From contig AZLU01000012.1 of NCBI GenBank assembly GCA_002224055.1, forward strand, positions 310,001-374,000: a DNA stretch of 64,000 bases, given 5' to 3'. This stretch comes from Pezizomycotina sp. ARF18 (Eukaryota > Ascomycota). Of this stretch, positions 48,775 to 59,700 are shown in pieces. The notes beneath the pieces were generated by a model, which was given only the letters and a program-made list of their open reading frames with translations, made no database searches and had not been told where the DNA came from. How positions within the stretch are numbered: the stretch's first letter is position 1; every line of letters starts with the position of its first letter. Both the position numbers and the translations under genes were made by a program.

Positions 48775-49390
48775 TAGTGTAGCGCAAGCTGCACCTTCGA
48801 TCGGCCTCACCCGGAATCCGGAAGGGCGGGTAACAATCGTTTGACCAGGCGAATGGATCGACGTCCAGGTCCTGACCCTGACCCGTAGACATGTTCACTC
48901 ACCTCGCAGATTCCTCCTTAAAATCGGGTGGCACCCCAAGCTCTGGCCACCAAGGTCGGGGGGAATTGCAAGTGTCCGAAGATCGAAAGACGAAACGGGT
49001 TTGCCCGGCAGCGGATGAGAAAGATCATCCCGAACGCGCGCTCGCAGAGATGTGTCGCAGAAAGTGTAGGTGCAGAACGGGTGGAACTAATCGTACAACT
49101 CATTTGGTGGAGCAGCGCATCTCCAAGAAATAATATCCAATCGCGAACGCTTCTCCGCTATATCCGCTTCTCGGGGCAGACCCTAGCAAGCCTTTAACCG
49201 AGGAAGAAGATTGGCGTATAAGGCTCGAGGCTGATGATAGATGCTCGAAGCTCTGCACCGAGTGCGGTTGGCGAGTACCCCCAGAGAAAAAGAAGGCTGG
49301 AACTGGAACCGCTGCTAAAGCCGCGCCGACCGGCGAGAGAGCCGGCGGCGACGCGGGCCCCAGTAATCTCAGAGGTGGTGATGCTCATGC
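48775..49390 (+). pseudogene. Secreted Cys-rich family, copy 4 (decayed)
   Basis: Inverted relative to copies 1-3. It keeps part of the signal peptide and mature start ('LLLSVAQAAPSIGLT'), a middle piece 'RKTKRVCPAADEKDHPERA' that matches the second Cys cluster of copy 1, and 'CRRKCRCRTGG'. No continuous frame joins these parts. The downstream flank to about 49690 matches the downstream flank of copy 2. Most likely an old segmental duplicate undergoing decay. Confidence 0.6.
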
Positions 49391-49399
49391 TGGCGCCGT

Positions 49400-50290
49400 G
49401 GCATGGATAGCCACATGGGATATCTGAATGGGCTCTTTTCCTTTTGTCCGTTTTATCTTTCCTATCGGCATACGATACTGTTATCCTACATAGCCTTTTA
49501 TATATATATTTACTTTTTAATTTATATTATTTATTCTTTTATTTTACTACTATTCTTTCCCTGCTTCTCTTTTCTCTTTTTTTGCTCCGAAATATTATAG
49601 CTTTTACATATAGAGTAACTAACTATATATAAATAAGTAGCTTCAAGTTAAGTTATCTATAATAATAACGGTTAGCCTTAAACTTGGTACGGTTTCCCGT
49701 TAGATATATATTTGAAGCTATAATAATATTTATTTTTTTTTTTTTTTAAGTTTATATATGATAATTTTTTAGGCTCATCCATTCATAATACTTTTGATAA
49801 TTAAATTTTTATTACCTTATATAGTATATAATATTATAAATAACTATAGACTATATAAAATAATTGTTACAGAAATCCACCTCAGTAATATAGTAGCACG
49901 AACCGGTATATATTGTAGGGTTGACACCGACTAAGCGTACTATTCCTAGAGGTCTTATTATATATAGCCCTTTTTGTTTTTTAAAATGAAAATTATCCGA
50001 AGAGCAATGATATTAAAAATTGAAATTCTCCCGGGCCGAATTTCAGGTGAACAAGTAGAATAGCAGGAACGAGAGGTCTATGATTCAGCCAGCTGCATTG
50101 CCTTCTCGGCTCAGACTGTATGTATCACTGACCGTTATTGAAGGTCTGGCACGTTGTGTAGAATCAAAGTCGGTTTGTCCCTCAGACCCAATCGCATAAC
50201 TAGGACGAGGTTTTCCACATTGCTTGTCTTTTCAATTTCGATCATCGCCACTTTCTGACTTATACAGTATATCACTTTAAACATATTATC
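49400..50290. other. AT-rich island with mutated duplicate
   Basis: From about 49500 to 49990 the DNA is strongly AT- and TpA-rich. Its left part is the AT-shifted counterpart of 2900-3160. The pattern fits repeat-induced point mutation acting on the duplicated segment, but this was judged by eye. No gene is seen before the DUF2235 start. Confidence 0.55.
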
Positions 50291-50300
50291 AATTCGCAAA

Positions 50301-52296
50301 ATGGCCGAGAAAAATTCTCCAACCTTCAATTTTACAGGATCTAAACCCGTAGCCTCCCTGCAGCCGAAGAGGATAATCATTTGCCGCGATGGCACTTGGC
50401 AATCCTCAGTCACTAAAAAGGCCAATATACCTTCTAATGTTACGCGAATTGCACGTTACTACCGGAAAAGCTCGGAAAAGACAAGGACGGGCGAGATTGG
50501 CCTCAAATCGTCTACTATGTACGATGCGGGTATTGGGACTGGCGTTCACCCGGCGGAAGCGAAACGACAGGGAGGCACCGGATCTGGGCTTTTGGGGAAT
50601 GTCATCGGGTATATAATTTCCTCGGGTTGAACTACAACCCGGGGGACAAAGTATTCTGTTTTGGATTCTCCCGGGGCGCATACACTGCCAGAGCCGTTGC
50701 TGGACTCGTCACGGATATCGGTATTATCAAGCCGAGAGACATGCAGGATTTCCCCGAGCTGTACAGGGTTTATCAAGCCCACAAAGACTCCCACTCTTTC
50801 AGGGCATCTAAACAATGGCGTGAATGGGTGGAAGGGAAACGCTCGTTCGACCGGGCTCACAAGAATCTCCCTGTGGAGTTGAAGAAGATCATTTGCATGG
50901 GAGAAGGTACCCCACGCTGCCGCTCCAGAATCCAGCAGATAGATCGAAGCCATTGGTGTTTTTGATACAGTTGGCAGTCTGGGCATCCCCGAAATAAGTG
51001 GTATAAAAGGATGGTTTGCAGATCGCCTTGGGGACAAAATAACAATGGAAGACTTTGGGTTCCATAATGTAGCGCTCAGTCCATGTGAGTACCCCTAGCG
51101 GCACGCGGAGCTATTACGTATAGCTAAAACCGACTGAACAGATATCAAACACGCTTATCATGCAATTGCGTTGGATGAGCATCGCAAGCCATTAGATACC
51201 ACGCTATGGCATTTGCCAACGGACGCTGTAGCAGAAATCCCCACGCCCGAAGCTTCAAGCAGCCAACTTAGGAAAAATTAGAAAGCTCTTCAAAAATAAA
51301 GCTGATGGTACGGAGTCAGAGCTTTCGACAGCCTGGAAAAAACTCATTAACGCCTTAATGTATGAAGAACTAAAGGGTCCAAGTCCAACCTCCTCCAGGC
51401 TTGGTTTTCGGAGTCCACATCAATATCGGAGGAGGGCATGAGGGTATTTTCAAAGAGAGGAAAAGCGACTTCGAACGTGAGTGGCCGATGGCAGTCTCTA
51501 TTTTATGCAGTCCTAATGGAATAAGTTCCACTACATTTTTTTTTCTTGGTGATCCAAAGCTGATGATATACAGAGATCGCCATGGTGACTTTTAATTAGA
51601 TGGTAGAGCAGCTGAGATCGCATCTTTCTTTTGAGCAGGATGTAACTGAGATATCGGAAAAATGGGATTTGTTTGCAGTTATCTCTCCGTACTCGACGAG
51701 CTCAAAAGAAGGGGTTCGAAGATCACTGGCTTCGCCAGAAGATTAATCGAATTATGGCTCTATGCTCAGCAGGACCGAATATCTGGAGGGTAATAAACCC
51801 ATGTGGGCAAGGGCCATTATCACAGATATTTGCAGGTGCTGGGCTACTGGTCCATTGATTGAAAGCCATGAAGGTTGGATGAAGTTAGGAGACGAGCCAT
51901 ACCGTCGACCTGGAGAATACAAGGAGACGAAACTCAAGAGCGGCGCCATTGTTAAACTGGGGCTGACAAACGAACAAATTCATCCTACGGTCAAGTTTAA
52001 AATGGATCAAGTTGGCGATTACCGGCCTACGCCCCTCAAAGACTTTAAACGTCAACGAGTGGTCGACAGTAAGACCAAAAAGGTTACCTATGTATAGATC
52101 AAGGATGATGTTCGGATCCCGGGATATAAGATCAGGGGATGGAAAGTTATGAGCGTTCCTATATGTTTCATGATAACTCAGCCAGGGAGTTCGTCGGTCG
52201 CCTGGATAAGGAGTATGGCATTGATTCACGTGAAGCTCAGGCTTTAGACCTTGGCTTCTTTCAAAAAGAATGGGTTCTAGGAAACAAAAGAACTTG
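50301..52296 (+). CDS. DUF2235-family alpha/beta hydrolase
   Basis: Matches the large fungal DUF2235 family, a lipase-like alpha/beta hydrolase fold. Landmarks in order: 'KRIIICRDGTWQSS' (family start, usually CDGTW), 'PSNVTRIARYY', 'YDAGIGTGV', 'LNYNPGDKVFCFGFSRGAYT' with the nucleophile elbow GFSRGA, 'AVAGLVTDIGIIKP', 'IGVFDTVGSLGIPE', an intron near 51084-51141, 'YIKHAYHAIALDEHRKP', 'VHINIGGGHEG' and 'YRPTPLKDFKR'. Essentially the full family length is present. The reading frame is interrupted several times, so it is either decayed or affected by assembly error. It sits between Clr5 F and G; no functional link is evident. Confidence 0.75.
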
Positions 52297-52801
52297 AGGA
52301 GAGGGTGCGTTTTTCAAGCCTTTACCACCACTTGTGTATTTATTACTATCCGAGGCCACTGAGTGGTGCAGATCTTTCTTTCTTTTCCTCTTACTAAGGT
52401 CTCCAATCGAAGTTCTATTCTTTCTTGACATGGATACTTAAGTAATTTAACACTAAATATGACTATCTATTCTACCGTTAAGCTAGGAAACCTACAGGCC
52501 CAACGGCCCTACTCGCTAAAGCACTAGTTTTACTTCTGTCACTTGTCCTCTAAAGAAAATTCATCCTACTCATGACATCAGAAACTCCCATGCACCTCAT
52601 TAAATTCGCTAAATACTTCTAGATTGGGGATTCAACTTTTGGTTTTCAGTCTTGGTGGATTGTAGCGGCACGAGGCTGAATGACTTTATCCCCATCTCGG
52701 ATTATTGAAAAAGAAGGCAATGTACGTGCTCAGATTACTTCTCTTATCCTTGTTCTATCAATAAGGAAGTTATAGAGTCTCACTCTTTGGGTCCATACAG
52801 C

Positions 52802-54435
52802 ATGCGAGCGAAACGCAAGGCCCGTTCAGACACCAGTCTAGCGTCCAGGAAATCGCGAGCAGGTGCAGGTGGAACCAAGAAAGGAAAGCAGTTGCGGCAG
52901 TCTTCGTCTGCGCAATGTGTCGATAATGTTATCAGCTGGCAGGAAGTGTCTACGCCCGGCCATCCTCCCATCAGCAGACGGCGGAGGGGAGCAGAGAGTG
53001 CTACGTATCACACCGAACAGGAATGGAAGAACTTGAGATCTGAAATAGAATCATTATATCTGGAGCACGACTTGGAGGGACTTGCTTCCATCATGGCCGC
53101 GAAGTACGGGTTCGAAGCTAGGTAAGCTGTGTGGCTTTTCCTCCTGTGGACGACGACAACGTAAATACTAACTGAGAATCGATATTTATCAGACCCTCAC
53201 AATATAAAGCCAAACTGAGTAAATGGGGTGTGGGAAGTATCTGAAGCTGTCTGTGAAACAGGTTCTTTACATCATCCGAGAAACAATAAGGCGATCGAAT
53301 TCGAGTCCGGGATCTTGCGCGGCTACAGCTTTCAGGTTGCACGGGAAAAGATTGAATTCATACAATTTACAACGAATACTAAGGCGCAGAATGGAAGATG
53401 AGAACTTCAAAGGTATGCAATTTTACCCGGCTCGCAAACGTAGATGTCTGTTTTGTTGTGTTTCTCTTTTGATGTCGGGCTCTGAATGATTCGTCTTAGC
53501 CTCCTCCCTCGTTTCAGCATTGAGCTCTTGTGGTCTGTCCGCATACACACCTAGCACGGTCGGTATAAAAATACACGTTACAAGGCGCCAAAAGAGAGCG
53601 AACAGAAAGAACGTGACTTTGTTTTACGCATGGAAGGAAACGATTGCCTCATCAGCGGTAACCCTGGCCGGGGTGATCTTATGTTCGTTAAATATCCGCT
53701 TAGAGATGACCACCTGTACATGCTGCCGGGTATACTGCTTCCAAGGTTGTTCGATCTATCTTTCAACCTACTATCTACCACCGAATCTTCGGACGCGCCA
53801 CTGGCTATTCCTCTGTATTCCAGCTGGGGTAGCGAAAATGAGAGCCTCGTGCGAAAGGTTACGTTTCCCAGTTTAAGGAAAGACATGCTGCCTGACGAGA
53901 TCAGGTTCATCCTTTACTTTCTGCACTTATCCTATCCCGATGGAAATGGTCCGAGACGGTTCACTGCAACGTTCGATAGCGCAACGGAATCAGAAGACGA
54001 AGGAGCACAGTTTCGCTACACGATCGAATGCTGCGGGTGCTCTTACACCCACATATACGACTTCTCATCTACGACTTCAGCTACAAACTACTTCAAAGTC
54101 TTCAACGAATTCCTAAAAAGTTAAACGATTTCGCGGATGATTTCTTCTCCGGTCACCAGAACTTCATCGACAATGAGACTATTGTCGATGAGCTCTCAGA
54201 ACACTATGGTATCGACTTTGGTATCGCTTGGCAGCGTATCCCATCCGAATTATTGCTACGCACGCGTGTCGGTTCAGACAGCGACTTGTCAGTCAGTGCC
54301 GATATTATCGACGATTGGACGGCCGAATTATCGGTCGTTGATTGCGACCCTAATATTGAACATGGCGAAAGTGATCGGATGTCCCTGAGCGATATCTTCA
54401 CGTCGGATTTATGGGATGAGGATGACAGACAATAG
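52802..54435 (+). CDS. Clr5-domain protein G
   Basis: The N-terminus 'MRAKRKARSDTSLASRKSR' is strongly basic (nuclear signal likely). Clr5: 'WKNLRSEIESLYLEHDLEG' and 'AAKYGFEAR', intron 53122-53192 with a perfect TACTAAC branch, 'PSQYKAKLSKWGV', a break, 'KYLKLSVKQVLYIIRE' and 'FRLHGKRLNSYNLQRIL'. The second intron runs from 53413 to a TTAG acceptor near 53500. Core motif 'SSCGLSAYTPSTVGIKI'. Then 'LPDEIRFILYFLHLSYP' and the CxC/CC module 'YTIECCGCSYTHIYD'. The acidic end has 'DPNIEHGESDRMSLSDI' continuing 'FTSDLWDEDDRQ', stop 54433-54435. Closest to F in layout. Three frame changes in about 540 codons. Confidence 0.8.
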
Positions 54436-55295
54436 TGTCGGGGCGGAGTAGGCTTTTAGATCTGGAATCTGCTGGCAGATTGCTCAATAGAAAAAAAAAA
54501 AAAAAAAAAAAAACTAAGAGTGAAGAACTTGAATTAATGGAGAGGGGTTAGGAGTAATCGAAGAGAAAAGGCTCTTCGGGCGGTTGGCCTTAGGAGACAT
54601 GTACCCAGCATGCCGGCCATAACGACGGAGGGATAGCGGGAGGTGGCTCGGTGAGATTGGTATCGACAGAACGATCATTTCGATTATTGAGTAGCACCGT
54701 CGAGGGTAATGATTTGCTATAATTTGGGTTTAATATTGTCGAGCTTATATATCGAAAGAATACCTTGTATTATATACCATGCATAGTTAATAGCAACACC
54801 AGCACCGCGCGAGTATTGTAATGGAGACTGAAACACGAGGAAGAAGAACGGCGATTGCCCAGATGCTCTTGATCAACCAAGATAGGCGAAATGGGCTCTG
54901 AAGTGGAGATATTATTGGCTGATTCCTAGGCTAATATTTCCAGATAGGGATGTCGGCACTTTAGTTGGTTGATATTTTGACAGATGGAGGACGAGGCTGG
55001 GAAAATGGAATCACGAAAATTGTCTATAAACATCCTGGATCCAGTTCGTCAAACGGAGACTGTTGTGAAGAGACTATCGCGATCGAGATTGTGCTCATTT
55101 TCTAACCTATAGTCATTTCATCATTAAATCTAAAGTAGTTAACCATGGCTATTGCTTCGAAATCTAATTAAGCGAGATTCACTACTTTTATTATTATTAT
55201 AAGTACTCAGAATTTACTAAATTTTATTATATTTTCAATAAAATTCAGAGAGTCCAAGTATACACGTCGATATCACGTAAATTTTTATTATTATT

Positions 55296-55329
<34 letters not shown>

Positions 55330-55895
55330 ATAAACTATATATATAGATTATAATATATTATAATAATAATACCTACCTCAGGCTGCCTTTGCCTCTACCC
55401 GCTTCGAGACAACCCTTGCTCGCAGCCCTCTACTCGAGCTCGGATTCGCCGGCGGAGCGTCGGCATTACCGCACTTTAGGTCCTTTAAACTAGCAGAACC
55501 AATAGCCCGCCAGGGAACCTTCCCATTCGCTTAATTCTCGAAAGCGTTGAAACATGTTTATACGCTCTTAATTCCTAGGCTCTAATCTTTGTGGCTTTTG
55601 AAGATCGTGCCTAAGTATCGCTAAAAATCGAGATTCTCAGCAGGTTATATAATATAGACTGACATTTGTGTTGCTTAAATCCAGTCATCTCTGCTAAACC
55701 ACTTTATAAACTCTGTAGAAAAGTGCGACATGGATTTGCTTTGCCAGAGGTCTCTTTATCGCCAGAAGAGAAAATGGGCAACACCGGCACAATATCACCT
55801 CAGCATGCTCTGGTAACAGAATTCCGATCCAAACTTGAAGATTCTGCTAGCTGTCATAGCCAAGGTTAACCTGTTAGTAGATTTCCGAATGGAGT
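54436..55895. other. Intergenic with AT-rich island
   Basis: A23 at 54491-54513; AT-rich low-complexity DNA at 55130-55370 with (AACT)n at 55297-55324. A GC-richer patch at 55375-55530 looks weakly coding but has no motif that I can name. Confidence 0.55.
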
Positions 55896-56837
55896 TTGCA
55901 AACCTTCGCTCTGGTCCTTGTCGCACCAAGGTTCTTTGTCCGCCAGAGGACAAAACGCGCTTTTAGCCCGAGTGATGCGACTATTCTGTTGGCTTCTTTC
56001 AGCTTCACCGTTATCGTCGTTTCCGACACAGTTCTCGTGGGAAGGGATACGGATATCTTACAACCGCGTCATTGTTCGCGGTTAAGCCTGGACCAGATGG
56101 CGCCCCGCAGAGCGCTTTAATGTTTTGACGACCCATCAGCTTCGTACTCTTCTGAAATGGAACTACGGAACATTACTGATGTATTACATCTCCCTTTCGA
56201 TGATTAAGATAACGCTAGTGCTTCTTTACTATACTCTGGTACCGAAGGCTCTGGGACGGCGATATTTATACAGCTTACAAGTAATTGCTTTCGTGGTTGT
56301 GGGGAGCTTGGTAACGGCGCTGTGCTTGACTCTGTCCTCGTACACGCCCGTGTCCTCAAACTGGGACCTGTCCTGCGGCGCGAGCAGTTTGTGCTACTAT
56401 TACCACATGTTAATCCTTATTTGGTTTTTCTTCCCGTCCATGTGGGCACGGAACTCATGGGCAAGTCTACGATTATCCACCATCGCTCTCGCCCGTTGTG
56501 AAAGCTCTTGATATTTGTGACACGGCCTCTAATCTAAATGCGACTGGTCTCATTGAATTTAGGTTTCATTTACCCATTAACGCTCATCCGCGTCCTCCGC
56601 TTCAACAAGAGGCAGTACCGTGAAGCGACGATGATGTTTGCGGTCGGCTTCCTCCGCATGGCCATCTCTCTAGGACGACGTGTTTACTTTTACGTCGCGC
56701 CTGGTCTAGAGCTGCTGATAGGAACCGCTCAAATACTAGCTGCTGCTGAAATGTCCGTCGGTATCGTCGTCTGCTGCATGCCCGCTTTACGGTATATCAT
56801 TGTTTCGTCCAGCGACAGACACCGAGCGGTAGTCTAG
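55896..56837 (+). CDS. Fungal rhodopsin-domain (PTH11/SAT4-like) membrane protein
   Basis: A multi-pass membrane protein of the fungal rhodopsin-domain family. Pieces in order: 'APRFFVRQRTKRAFSPSDA' (end of TM1 and the following loop), a hydrophobic TM2, 'TLLKWNYGTLLMYYISL' and 'SMIKITLVLLYY' (TM3), a TM4 with 'VVGSLVTALCLTL', the short extracellular loop 'SSYTPVSSNWDLSC', a further TM with 'LILIWFFFPSMW', then 'REATMMFAVGFLRMAISLG' and a final TM region 'ILAAAEMSVGIVVCCMP' typical of the family. Relatives act at the plasma membrane, some in host sensing. The parts lie in three frames, so introns and/or indels are present; the start is uncertain. Confidence 0.65.
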
Positions 56838-58174
56838 AGCTACGAGATGGTGGGAAGTTTCCGGAAGAGTCGATATAGTCGAGAGAAGGCGTAGAGGAAC
56901 AATATCGGTAGCATTGGATGGGATACCGGGCCATCTGGGAACGGCGGCAGTTGATTTGGAGTCCCATGGCAAGGATGTTGACGATGATGTGAACTCGTCA
57001 ATGGAGAGCGATTCTGAACGTGTATATCCTAACACAGATCATGCTTCGTATTGTTCCTATTTCCTGTCTGTGTTTCCTTGTCCGAAATCAAAGCGGGCTG
57101 GAGTTTTGTTTTTGAATGTTTCTTGGTCGTCTACCTATCTCCTTATTTTGTGCTCTGACTGTATCTATGAGGTAATCCGTCACCTTATTATCATCAATAG
57201 CGACATAAGTATATACGCGTGTCCGTTTTAAAAAGGCAGCAGTTGAGAAATGTCTTATATCTTTATGATTTCTAGCTGCTTCTCTTCGCAGAATGTAATA
57301 GGTTGAAGTTTTTTTTAGTGCGTAGACATCAGTGGGCTGTGAACCATGGTATCTGACCGTAATGGGAACAGTCTCGCTCTTGATCGGTATCGAACGAAGA
57401 GGAAAGCTATGGTGGAATGTTACAAGCGTGAGGCAAGCACCATTTCACGATGGAGACCGAAAAGGAGGCAAAGCTGTATCAATAGCATAGCCAACAGTGT
57501 GGAAGAGTGGGTGTCCTCCGGTCCGCGGGCATTGGACGCTATACATTTAAACAACAAATGCCAAATAGCCGCCGAAACTTGAATTCTAAAAACGGGGGAA
57601 CTGTTATGGCTTAGCACCGACTACCGCTTTCTTGAATCTCACCTTACGGACTTCGAGTTGAGGCCAAAATCATCTTTTTGCAAAATTTCACCCAAAGCTA
57701 CCGGGCGGACTTGACTGCCAAATGGGAGAAGGAATGTCCCTTTTGAGGATTTGTTAGAGATATCCAACGACGAGCACGAAATCTTTCGAGTGGGTATGCC
57801 TCAAACAGGACTAGCTGATTCGCTGTTGATGTTTGTTCTCCACTCTCGCAACTTGCAAGCCATCAAGATCTGGATGATTTTGAAATGACGAATGAGAACG
57901 AGGGACGTCGAAGTTGGTGAAAGTTGGTTCGATCGATCCCAAGTTTCGCTTAAGACGGTTCTTGCCGTCATTAGGAATGGTGCAGGACACAATAGCATTG
58001 ATAGGGACAATAATCCAATTGAAAACCTTTCCTCACTATACCGTTTTGCACTAAATCTTTTAACCTGAGTGGAGAAAAATCCATAGCAATACATGTCCAC
58101 TATTCACTGAAGGAATAGGACGATCTTAACTACACGTATAATATATATAGAATGTTCGGTAAGTTTTAGGAGTC
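56838..58174. other. Intergenic, one weak ORF
   Basis: A 78-codon basic open frame at 57346-57582 (plus) has 'YRTKRKAMVECYKRE' but no motif or paralogue, and is not called. Nothing else supported. Confidence 0.5.
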
Positions 58175-59397
58175 ATGAATATTCTGCGTACTGTAAACTT
58201 CCCGGAAAGCATTATTTATGGCAAGCTCTACGAGCCATGGGAGACGGGGTTTCGCAAAGTTTATCCGGCGAAGACGGCGATAGACTTTCCACCGCTTGAA
58301 CCTAAAAAGATTTGTAAGTCCCTTGATAATTTAGTAACTTTGACTTGTAATAAAAACAGATAGCAACTTCGATATCGTTCTGTGCTAGGACCAAGTCTCT
58401 AAAAGAAAAAAAGGCGAAGCTATCAGACTTACCACCGAACTGCAAACTAAGATCCTCTCTACATCCAGCCATGGCAGTATACCATGCGCCTCCAAGGGGT
58501 ATGCCGCCTCTGGAACAGTATCCTATTCGATAAAGTCTTCGAAAGGAAAAGCCCATGTTACGAGATGGCCAGCACGGACCTGCGATACTGGCTCTCCGTC
58601 GGGACGTATTCTACGGCCACCTGGAGATCAAAATGTACCCCTACGGCAGGCGAAACCACCAAAAACTGCGCAACGGTTTAGCGAACCTCTTGCATCTGCA
58701 CAAATTCCTACTCTGTCACTCGCACAGGATCGGTCTATCCGGCAAGCTGCGAATAAGACATGCCCGAGCTGCGGAGCTCGTGTAAGACCGCGCATCTACA
58801 CGAAGGACGGATGCTATCGAAAAATAACAGGATACTGCCGTGTCCCCTGTTCCCCTACCGCGGCTTCACCCAGGATCATGTCTGGAGACCTTTAAATCCC
58901 GAATTGGACGACATTGAAGCGGGATTCTCAAGGCTACTTCAAATCAAGCATCCCTATGGGGGTTCCGACAAGGTGAAGAATCTCGGGTCGGTGTTAAATA
59001 TCAGTCTTAAAGGGGTACTACCTTTCTATCCTCGCCGTGAGGAGGCACAGCCTGTTTAGAGCACCAGGTGGTGGACTACGTGAAGATGGGAACAGAGGAT
59101 CTGTCGATGGCGGAGCTGTTCACGTGCGTTGATTCCTGGGTTAGGTCCGCGCCGGTTCCGTGTCCTGAATGCGCTTTCACGATTGAGTATTTGGAAAAGG
59201 TACGCAGGGAGAAGATCGCGGCTCGAAAGAAGAAAAATGATAGATTCGGTTCAAGACAGGCTAGGATCGGTCCAGTACTCGTTGACCCGGAATGTTTGAA
59301 CGATACCGGCGATCTTAGACGGCGGCGACATCCGCGTTGTCGCATCATGGGCGGGGAGAGGACCTTGAATCGGAGGGTTGACCCATTGAAATCATGA
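58175..59397 (+). CDS. F-box-like protein 1
   Basis: Exon 1 from 58175 begins 'MNILRTVNFPESIIYG' and ends near 'EPKKI' before a GTAAGT donor at 58315. Downstream the F-box reads 'TTELQTKILS' and, one base later, 'YIQPWQYTMRLQGVCRLWN' and 'SILFDKVFE'. F-boxes recruit Skp1 in SCF ubiquitin ligases. Later segments include 'TCPSCGARVRPRIYTKDGC' (a possible zinc-binding CxxC), 'VPCPECAFTIEYLEKVRRE' and a basic C-terminus with stop at 59395-59397. There are several frame changes. F-box identity rests on spacing and the VCRLWN motif. Confidence 0.55.
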
Positions 59398-59700
59398 GTG
59401 CAGATGTACTTACACTTTGACGGTTTGAAATTTCAATAAGAAAGCAGAAACTATTCATGTCGAGCACTGATTGTAATATCAAATCACGAACAATTGGTCA
59501 GCTCCTGGTATACAAAAATGCTTAGAAAGTATTTAAGTATTTATTTAATAACTTCCAGTAAGACTTTTACTAGATTTGCTCAATTTCCTGTTGTACGAAG
59601 GGATCAGTCTCTAACCTCGGCCCAAATAAACTATATATATGTCTAGTCTATAAGCTGTATTTAATTCTAATGATTTATACGTGATCAAATCTTTCCCTCC

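Noticed and set aside
54491-54513. A23 run soon after the Clr5 G stop as evidence of retrocopying
   Set aside because: The gene keeps both introns with good splice sites, and similar A runs occur throughout the window.
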